Assembly (NCBI GenBank): GCA_905116865.2
Contig: CAJHNH020004868.1
Span: 423,761-487,760, forward strand
Length of the DNA: 64,000 nucleotides
DNA from: Candidula unifasciata
Lineage: Eukaryota > Mollusca > Gastropoda > Stylommatophora > Geomitridae
Direction: 5' to 3'
Part shown: piece by piece, positions 55,821 to 64,000 of the stretch
How the letters are laid out: every line of letters begins with the position of its first letter
How positions within the stretch are numbered: position 1 is the stretch's first letter
Made by a program: the position numbers and the translations under genes
Notes under the pieces: model-generated
Seen by the model: only the letters and a program-made list of their open reading frames with translations
Told to the model about the DNA's origin: nothing
The model's database searches: none

Positions 55821-56797
55821 AAGAATATATAGATTCAAGGCTGCAAATAACCCCCCCCCCCCCCGTTTTTTCCCTCCTTTTTTAACCCCCCCCCCCCACC
55901 CCCTCCTGAAAACAATGTATCCTATTTAAAATATGAATAAAAATATATGACCCTATATTGATTGATTATTCAGTGAGTAGCGGAAATACTGTTTTCTTCA
56001 GAAAATGTTTAGTTAATAAGTGATGGATAACACTTGAACCAGTTATATAATGACTCTTCTATCAAGCGTGCTAATTGAGTCACCACCGATGTGTAGACAG
56101 TCTAATAAAAAGTTTTAGAATTGTGCTCTTTGTCTACAAAGTCTATGATAACTGATCAAATGAAACAAGCTTGACAAAAAGACGCAATCAAAGCAACACT
56201 GGATGCCGTTAAGAAATACTAAAACAAATATTTACCTTCAAAGGAATATATCTCTCCACTTTACTGAGTTAATGTCGCTCGGAAATATGTAACAAACTTC
56301 TCACATCGAGGGCAAATCCAAAAATGATTGTCTGCTGTCAGGTTTTTCTGCAGGTATCCATCCTGGTGAAACGGCGGATAGGCACAGATCCTGCACAAAG
56401 CCAGGCATAAAGCGACCGTGGGAAAACACGTGCTCACTGGAAGATGTGATATCACCAGCACATATGCTAACGAGTGCCTGCATGCGTCCGCATGCAGGAG
56501 AACACACGTGTAAAAAGCCTTTGTGTGTATCACGCGCAGGGATATTACCTAGGGAACCAGTTTGGCGGCGCCACCCCCTGTCATCTGCAGATAAGCTGCC
56601 TTGAGGTGTGTTCCTCTGGGGCGTGAAGGAAATTCAGGCGTTGCTGTAGCAAATGCGGCCAGCTCACCTAAGCCTGCAACCTTTTTGCTATTGCCCATGT
56701 CGTTGTATGGTTGGTGGCAGCTTTCCGTCTTTACAGACGGTAATGTTATCTTGTGTTATATGAGTATAGGAAAAACATTCCAAACCGAGAGAACCAG
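55821..56797. other. Mostly unique sequence
   Basis: Two C runs (55,851-55,864 and 55,887-55,897) follow the LINE tail. A minus frame at 56,261-56,533 includes two Cys-x2-Cys pairs (CRIC and CPRC) and is discussed in the findings. No gene is called. Confidence 0.5.
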
Positions 56798-57777
56798 CCA
56801 ACGTCACTGTAAAACAAACGTCACTGTATCATAAAAGTCTTCATATCACAAGCGTCGCCTTATCACAAACGTCAATGTTTAACAAACGTCACTATATCAC
56901 AAGCGTCACTATATCACAAACGTCACTATATCACAAGCGTCACTATATCACAAACGTCACTATATCACAAACGTCACTATATCACAAACGTCACTATATC
57001 ACAAGCGTCACTATATCACAAACGTCATTATATCACAAACGTCACTATATCACAAACGTCACTATATCACAAACGTCACTATATCACAAACGTCAATGTT
57101 TAACAAACGTCACTATATCATAAACGTCACTATATCACAAACGTCACTATATCACAAACGTCACTATATCACAAGCGTCACTATATCACAAACGTCAATA
57201 AATCACAAACGTCACTATATCACAAGCGTCACTATATCACAGACGTCACTATATCACAAACGTCAATGTTTAACAAACGTCACTATATCACAAGCGTCAC
57301 TATATCACAAACGTCACTATATCACAAACGTCACTATATCACAAGCGTCACTATATCACAAACGTCAATAAATCACAAACGTCACTATATCTCAAGCGTC
57401 ACTTTATCACAAACGTCACTATATAATAAATGTCACTATAACACAAACGTCACTATATCTCAAGCGTCACTATATCACAAGCGTCACCATATCACAGACG
57501 TCAATGTTTAACAAACGTCACTATATCACAAGCGTCACTATATCACAAACGTCAATAAATCACAAACGTCACTACATCACAAACGTCACTGTATCCCAAA
57601 CGTCACTATATCACAAACCTCACTATATCACAAACCTCACTATATCACAAGCGTCACTATATCACAAACGTCAATAAATCACGAACATCACTGTGTCACA
57701 AACGTCATTATATCAGAAACGTCATTATATCACAAACGTCCCTTTTATCACACACGTCATTATATCACAAACGACTA
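56798..57777 (+). repeat. 17-bp minisatellite, about 57 copies
   Basis: The unit AACGTCACTATATCACA repeats about every 17 bp. Recurrent variants include AAGCGTCAC, a block with AATGTTTAACAAACGTCAC at about 56,874, 57,086, 57,264 and 57,503, and AATAAATCACAAACG at about 57,195, 57,366, 57,553 and 57,671. These indicate higher-order duplication. Each unit contains ACGTCA. The Met-start frames over it are artefacts. Confidence 0.96.
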
Positions 57778-58440
57778 GTGAACCATGCGGCTAGAGAGCC
57801 TTTATCTACAAATTAGATTAATCAACACTACAATTACAAACAAGAATACACAAAATGCCTTACTGACGTATTCCCGATAGCTATAACGTTACTGTCCAGC
57901 CAGTGAATGTGTGTAATGAATGTATTAAATGGATGCATGGGAATCGCAGCCTTTGGTGAAAAGCTCGCATCAAGTACAATCTCCAACGACTAAACCCTGA
58001 GATTTCAGGATTTCAGGACTATTACGGCGATCGGATGTATTTAACCTGTCTCTCCTCAGATGCACAACTCTTAACCTATCTGCAGACTAAATCATCGTAT
58101 GGAGGACCACTGTGTCAGCATCATCCTCGTTTTGAAAGAAATCCTTTATGAGACGTCGCAGAACATATCCTATCATTTAAGGTCTACTGCTCCCCGCTTT
58201 CCCCTCCCTCTCCCTCCCACCACCACTCGTCATAAACGATCAGCGCCGCGTACAATCGTCGCAATCTTCTCATAAAGAGGTGTGCTGAATAGCCTGCTGC
58301 TGGAAATGAAGAGGGTATGTCGGAATTTTGAAACAGACTGGCAATGCCTAAGCCAAGGAAAACAACTAACAAAAAATACTGTTATGGCCTCTGAAACAGC
58401 ATGGGCCATTAGATGTTGGTCAATCCTATGCACACACAAA
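57778..58440. other. Unique sequence
   Basis: No gene or repeat family recognised. Confidence 0.5.
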
Positions 58441-58900
58441 AGGGGGCCGCGTTAGCACAGTCGATAGGAGACTTACTTTCAAATTCAGGTACGACTTGCT
58501 GCAGCCCACTGCCGGTGTTCGAAACCGGGCTGTTCCTGGGGTAAACCCAGCCTCTAGGTCTAGGTAATGGGTACCAGAGTAAACACTTTGAGGTAAATCG
58601 AGGAACGTCGCTGTAGCTACGGAGTTTCTCTTGGTTCTAGGTTGCTTTCCGAAAAACAAAGTCGCCACGTTTAACCAGCATACCCGAAAGGAGAGCTTTG
58701 GGTAATAATTATGAGTAGGTTACTTACACTATATAAAATGGCTTTCCATTGCTCGTCACACAAAAGCCCCGAGAAGGACTCCTGCAGTATTGATGCAATC
58801 AAAGGAGACAGATCAAAATACTGTCACTACCGGCAACTAAGTCGTCTACCAGCAAACGAATGGGTGACCTGATTTCCGGCATGTTGCTTCTCTAACTGAC
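58441..58900 (+). mobile_element. SINE family F, full-length copy
   Basis: The head GGGGGCCGCGTTAGCACAG and GGTGTTCGAAACCGGGC (B box) is tRNA-like. It continues GGGTACCAGAGTAAAC, CTTGGTTCTAGGTTGC, CCAGCATACCCGAAAGG, GACAGATCAAAATACTGTC and GTCGTCTACCAGCAAACG. The second half matches 39,118-39,372. Confidence 0.82.
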
Positions 58901-58907
58901 CCCTCGA

Positions 58908-59095
58908 GGACATCACACCCACACCAAGCGACAAACAGCCGGTGACACAGCGTTCCACCACTCGGATGAGGATCACCCGGGGACAGGTCCCAAAAACCCC
59001 GTTCAACCCATAGGCTGGGCTATATAAGGGCCCCTAGCAACAGCCAGGGTGGGGCTTCAAGATAACAAAAAATTGTGTCCCACATTGGGACATTG
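58908..59095 (-). mobile_element. Retroposon family B, copy 5
   Basis: The reverse complement starts with hairpin TGTCCC-AATGT-GGGACA (59,076-59,092), then TTTTTTGTTATCTTGAAGCC. It carries the shared blocks and ends in GTGTGATGTCC. No tail repeat is preserved. Confidence 0.83.
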
Positions 59096-59504
59096 GGGCG
59101 GACTGCATCTCTCTGCAGGATTTGATGTATCTTCTCTAGTTTTAGTTGCCTTTATGTATGTATAACACACAAGTTCGCGCGCATAAACACACAGTTTTCT
59201 GGCTGTCAAGTGCACGTTAAGTTTTTTTTTTTTTTCTAGTTTCTATCTAACGTGCTGTCTCGTTTTATCTAGTGTTTTCTAGTTTCTACGTGCCTCGTAC
59301 GCTGTCAGACTGACAGACAAAGATAAAGGCTACAGACTTCAATTTAGACACTCGCAGGTATGAAAATATACCCTTACAATTTCGCAAAGTCATTGCCATC
59401 TTCTGACCACACCAGCCACCAAATGCCGGTTGGTTATTAGAATATATGGTTAGCACTATTTATCCCAGATGCCTATAGCTCGTAGCACCTTGACTTTTTT
59501 ACGG
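59096..59504. other. Unique sequence
   Basis: No gene recognised. A run of 16 T lies near 59,221-59,236. Confidence 0.45.
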
Positions 59505-59511
59505 CCCCCCC

Positions 59512-59549
<38 letters not shown>

Positions 59550-59676
59550 ACCCCTTTCCCACATCTCCCATCATATATAGATAGTCTTTTCAAAAATTTG
59601 TTTTTACTTTTCATAGCATTTCGCATTAATTATTTTATTTATTCGCGATACAGCAAGCAATATGTTATTATTATTA

Positions 59677-59719
<43 letters not shown>
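59505..59719 (+). repeat. Poly-C tract and (TTA)n microsatellite
   Basis: About 44 bases of C with one A (59,505-59,548), then 115 bp of unique sequence, then about 19 TTA units with one defect at 59,663-59,719. The 147-codon plus frame across both is not a gene. Confidence 0.9.
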
Positions 59720-60789
59720 GCGCATTTATACGAAGCAATGCTATATTCCCCCTCTATATAAAAATAGGAAGGGGCGGGCAAGAATGCCAACACCCCCGCC
59801 CCTCCTTTTTCCCTTTCAGCAAAATGATGTCTTAGTGTATGAGCAAATATTTACCTCTATTTACGGCTGCCCTAGTAGGAAAAAAAAAACAGTCATGTTT
59901 GATCGTTGTTGAAATTGTACTTCAGTTATAAAGGATTCACTTATTTGTTTTACTTATGTAATTGTTACTGTAGTATGCACCTGGCGAGATACTGCGAAAT
60001 ATGCCAGGCAATAAATTGTGCAATCTATTGTTTGTGTCTTCTTTGTTCATATTTACCTCTGTTTATCAAGTAAGTATGTAAGAGATCTGTCCATGCTGTT
60101 ACCGTGGAAAAAAAAAAAAACATACACAAAGCCAAGAACACGGTTTAACCACTCCATATCAGAAACCTTAGTACGCTGTTCAACCATACACAAATATCAT
60201 CAACATTACCAGTAATCATATCATTGACATTTCCAAGCCCTTGTCTCTCTGATTGATTTGACAGTTCTCACTGCTGTTAACATCTGATAAAAATCAACCA
60301 TGTTAGAATCAAAGCCGTGTGGGTGGATAACTAGAGGACTAGTCTGCTAAGACTGGATCCCTTTTATCTAGAAATATAATGTTGTTATTAGCCACTGTAG
60401 AGACTAGGCCTTTCTGAAACTTTTTATGGACGTTAGTTTCTGGCTGGACATCTTCTGCTTTAGTGTTTGCACTTGAAAGGGCAGTTACCACGCTGTATTG
60501 TGGTGCACAGGTAAGCGGCGATATCTGCATCTTGTGGCCCTACATCTCCGATTTCAACAAACCCGTAAATAGTTTTATTTTACAGCATTATTATGGGAGG
60601 GTATTATTTGTCTGGGACAGAACCGCGGCCACAAAACTAAATATCCCCCCCCCCCCCACATAACTAGGTATAGACGTTCTATCTTCAAGTATCTGTTTAT
60701 ACATTTCATTTATATAGTTATATTTGTTTGCTCATTCAGCACATAAAAATAATTATTAACTGTTTCTAATAATTATTATTATCACTATT
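59720..60789. other. Unique sequence
   Basis: No gene recognised. There is an A run at 60,108-60,120 and a C run at 60,645-60,657. Confidence 0.5.
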
Positions 60790-60965
60790 CTTCTTCTTCT
60801 TCTGCTGCTTCTGCCTTTCTATCCCCCCAAAGGAGCATAGGCCCTCAACCAACTCACACCAAGTCGTTCTATCCTTCGCCATTGCATGGAGCTGTCATAT
60901 CCTCCCAATCTTTCTAACTTCATTCTCCAGCTCTCTTCACTTTGTGTTTTTTTAGCCTTCCTAAA
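60790..60965 (-). pseudogene. LINE 3' end fragment
   Basis: The minus strand reads MAKDRTTWCELVEGLCSFGG followed by a GAAGAAGAAG-rich tail. The pattern xDRxxWxxLVEGLC resembles the extreme C-terminus of several non-LTR elements. Upstream residues are frameshifted and the rest is absent. Confidence 0.65.
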
Positions 60966-61810
60966 TTAATAATCACTATTAGTACCCCTAATATTGTTAT
61001 AATTACACAGGTAAACAAAGCATGCGACCCCTGACCCTCTTGTCCACTAGAAAGTTATAATGGCAGCGCTCCGATGAGATGCGGACCCGAAACGTTACCA
61101 CAAATATAGCGAACAGGCAAGAGAGCAGCAATGTTTTCTGACCTAGCTGAAAGTGGTCAACGAAGAAGAGGAAGATTGACTGCTTCGTGGCGTGATTCTG
61201 AACTTGTCACTGGCGCGGAGGCAAATGTGTCGTCGATGTCCTGTTGTCGTATGTGAAAGGAAGTGGTGGAGAGGGGGGGTTGTTAAAATATTGATCTTGT
61301 CTGTCCTAAAATAGGGGCAGGCCCAAACACACAGAAAATGCTAGACGTTATATTTAAAATAAGCAAATCTTAGGGAAATATTATGAGTCGCAGACAAGGA
61401 AAAGAAAATAAGATCTTTGAAATTAGGAGCACTTCTCTGATCTTGAACGTATGTTCTAAAAGTAGCGTTCTCTTGTCCACATTTGTTTAAATTAATCAAT
61501 AGCCGGGGCTAAAATGCGCATGGAACGCCACACAGCTGTCCACCTCACTGGAAATGAAGACATAATTCTAGAGGATGAGTAACATTAGGTTAGATAAAGT
61601 GTCCTTTCCCTTCCGATAATTATCAACCTAGTTTGAAATTTACTGCCTTACTTAGCAGAATCTGTGTCGCATTACTCGTACTTTACAACCAGGTATAAAA
61701 CGATCCTATGTTTAAGACGCACTTTGATCTTAGGACCCGAAATATCAAAGACAATAACTAGCAAGATTGATGAAAAGAGAGCAAAGGGAAGCCAAACAGA
61801 TAAATACATA
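60966..61810. other. Unique sequence
   Basis: No gene or repeat family recognised. Confidence 0.5.
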
Positions 61811-61861
61811 GATGGTCCGGTTTAATGGATGGTCCGGTTAAATGGATGGTCCGGTTGAATG
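61811..61861 (+). repeat. Three tandem 17-bp units
   Basis: GATGGTCCGGTTTAATG and two near-identical units follow each other exactly, about 20 bp before the (TACA)n tract. Confidence 0.93.
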
Positions 61862-61880
61862 TATGGAGCCAGACAAAAAC

Positions 61881-61923
61881 ACATACATACATACATACAT
61901 ACATACATACATACATACATACA

Positions 61924-61954
<31 letters not shown>

Positions 61955-62151
61955 CATACATACAACTACATACATACATACATACATACATACCATACAT
62001 ACATACATACATACATACATACATACATACATACATACATACATACATACATACATACATACATACATACATACATACATACATACATACATACATACAT
62101 ACATACATACATACATACATACATACATACATACATACATACATACATACA

Positions 62152-62182
<31 letters not shown>

Positions 62183-62204
62183 CATACATACATACATACA
62201 TACA

Positions 62205-62236
<32 letters not shown>

Positions 62237-62282
62237 CATACATACATACATACATACATACATACATACATACATACATACA

Positions 62283-62314
<32 letters not shown>

Positions 62315-62618
62315 CATACATACATAACATACATACAATACATACATACATATACATACATACATACATACATACATACATACATACATACATACATACA
62401 TACATACATACATACATACATACATACATACATACATACATACATACATACATACATACATACATACATACATACATACATACATACATACATACATACA
62501 TACATACATACATACATACATACAGACATACATACATACATACATACATACATACTACATACATACATACTACATACATACATACATACATACATACATA
62601 CATACATACATACATACA

Positions 62619-62650
<32 letters not shown>

Positions 62651-62700
62651 CATACACATACATACATACATAACATACATACATACATAATACATACTAT
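61881..62700 (+). repeat. (TACA)n microsatellite, about 820 bp, interrupted
   Basis: Tetranucleotide repeats with scattered one- to three-base defects (for example near 61,924, 61,964, 61,993, 62,151, 62,232, 62,311 and 62,524). It is less pure than the tract at 22.1 kb. Open frames on both strands are artefacts. Confidence 0.97.
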
Positions 62701-64000
62701 CAGAAAAAAAGGATGAAGATTATAGTACCCCGGATAATTTTCGGGACAGCAAGGGTTTTCATGGAGATACCTCAGTTCAGTAATTTGAAGAAAGGGGAAA
62801 AACTACAAAAAGGGAAACTTTGTTTAAAAAAAACAACAACCCCCTAAAAAAAATGCGGTTTTGGGTTCTTCAACATTTTTGAAATGGACAAAAAAACAAT
62901 TTGGGGGAAACGAACGAACAAACTTCTTTTTAAAAGGGGTTAAGAATGGGCACCGGGCCCTGTCTAACATTCCCCCCTTTCCACCCGCCTTTTCTCCCAC
63001 AGAAGCTTCTTTTTAGGGGTAAAAAAACATTTTTGGGCATTTTTAAACTCCAACACTGTCTGTCCTGGGGACTGGTGTTGTCCCGTACTTTTTAAAAGTA
63101 AATTTTAAATTTGTTAAGACATTATATTTTGCATTGAAGAGAGTAGGTTCAAGTGGCAAGTGGATATAAAAGAAAATTTGCAGAGAAATAAGAACTAAAA
63201 TGGTGAAAAAACGTGTACAGCTTAACATATATTATACAGTGAGTTTAACATACTAAGTTTTTGTTTTTTCCCCCCCCCCATGGATAACATTTCGCACAAG
63301 GGTGGAACCCTTAAAGGGTCTGTTCAAATTTTAACCCAAAACCTGAGTCGAATAACAGCGCAGTTTTGCACAGTAATGAAAGAGGCAAAAAGTAGTTTTA
63401 AACACACCCCTTTAACTTTAAGAGGTCAGCCCAATCTTTGGGTTTTTTAAAAGAAACCGTGTAGCCCAGATGGGAAGCCCTTTTTCAGACATTCTCTCGC
63501 ACTTGCGAAAACCCCGATCAGCTTTTTACCCCAATTTCGCGTTTTTTAAAGACCCCGGGGAAAAACTTCTCAGCCGTTTCCCGTGGTACCAGTCCGCCCA
63601 TTTTAATTTGTTAGCTTCAAGAGCCCAAAAACTCACGATGGACAAGGGGAAATTTTTAAAAACTTTATGGAAAAGGGCTTCTTTGCAAGAGGGAAGAAAA
63701 GTGGAGCAAAAATGTTAAAAAATGTTTTTCGTCCGTGTTTCAGCCTGATTTTTAAAAAGGACAGACATTTTGAGGAGACTAATGGGGTGTTTTTTTTTTC
63801 AACCGTAAAGGGGTTGCGAAAGGCGTTCGTTTAAATTCCCGGAGGGTGTATTTGATCCCAGCGGGAGGTAATTTGGTAACAGGGCAATCTTGCTTTGGTT
63901 TCGACACTGGTACCGAGTGACCGTTCAGAAGGCCCGTGGAAAACTAAAAGTAAATTGGGATAGAAAACAAAAAGCCAAACAAATACTTGGTTTGGTTTTT
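62701..64000 (+). repeat. Corrupted second copy of 50,559-51,844
   Basis: The order and most of the sequence follow the 50.6-51.8 kb segment, including SINE C and D fragments, up to the window edge. The differences are not ordinary substitutions: many positions change to match a neighbouring base and create runs of A, T, G or C. It begins directly at the end of a (TACA)n tract. The frame 63,470-63,718 is a by-product. I treat this as a probable low-quality assembly end rather than a biological duplication. Confidence 0.85.

Noticed and set aside
56875..57511. Three repeat-peptide frames
   Set aside because: They arise from the 17-bp minisatellite, where 51 bp (three units) is a multiple of three. 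The peptides only repeat that array.
63470..63718. 82-codon frame at the right end
   Set aside because: It lies in the corrupted duplicate; the clean copy near 51,330-51,570 has no such frame.

Overview
This window looks like intergenic or intronic DNA from an animal nuclear genome, most likely an invertebrate. A mollusc or another lophotrochozoan is my best guess, but I cannot prove it from sequence alone. The evidence is AT-rich unique sequence with no bacterial-style operons, very many microsatellites and homopolymers, several families of tRNA-derived SINEs, 5'-truncated non-LTR retrotransposons (LINEs), and hAT-type DNA transposons with 8-bp target duplications. I found no intact host gene. 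Almost every long open frame is a read-through of a simple repeat; the few that read as protein belong to decayed mobile elements. One possible host exon (45,696-45,962, minus) is listed with low confidence.

Repeat family letters are local to this report. A: tRNA-like SINE, copies at 12.2, 22.6 and 38.2 kb. B: about 190-250 bp retroposon with a terminal hairpin, a (GTCA)n tail and 11-bp target duplications, copies at 10.9, 38.6, 42.6, 50.2 and 58.9 kb. C: tRNA-like SINE, copies at 3.9, 19.1, 37.7, 50.0 and 51.1 kb. D: tRNA-like SINE with a variable interior, copies at 5.5, 8.9, 44.2, 50.6 and 51.6 kb. E: tRNA-like SINE, copies at 11.4, 19.5 and 37.2 kb. F: tRNA-like SINE, copies at 39.1 and 58.4 kb. 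G: modular SINE with a GAA tail, copies at 16.9, 21.2, 26.8, 33.1 and 34.5 kb. H and I are dispersed repeats of unknown origin.

Layout. 1-10.5 kb: microsatellites, single SINE copies, a LINE 3' end on the minus strand and a 199-bp palindrome. 10.5-13.1 kb: one decayed LINE used as a landing site by three other repeats. 13-24 kb: SINEs, a LINE RNase H fragment, and a 470-bp (TACA)n tract. 24.2-26.5 kb: a complete but dead hAT transposon with matching termini and 8-bp target duplication. 26.8-30 kb: mostly unique sequence. 30-32.8 kb: a 20-bp minisatellite of more than 110 regular copies. 33-41 kb: SINEs, TA/GT tracts, and a 25-bp minisatellite. 41.7-42.6 kb: a minus-strand LINE. 43-50 kb: a SINE carrying an internal 32-bp minisatellite, a 100-bp T/G homopolymer tract, and unique sequence. 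50-51.9 kb: nested SINEs. 52.8-55.8 kb: a LINE split inside its reverse transcriptase motif by a 1,043-bp non-autonomous hAT element that itself carries a LINE tail and a proline/lysine-rich open frame. 56.8-57.8 kb: a 17-bp minisatellite. 58.4-61.8 kb: SINEs and a LINE tail. 61.9-62.7 kb: a second (TACA)n tract. 62.7-64.0 kb: a corrupted second copy of 50.56-51.84 kb, probably an assembly artefact.

The elements do not form a pathway. What links them is a layered insertion history (LINEs first, then hAT elements and SINEs inside them) and the repeated association of tandem arrays with retroposon tails or SINE interiors.
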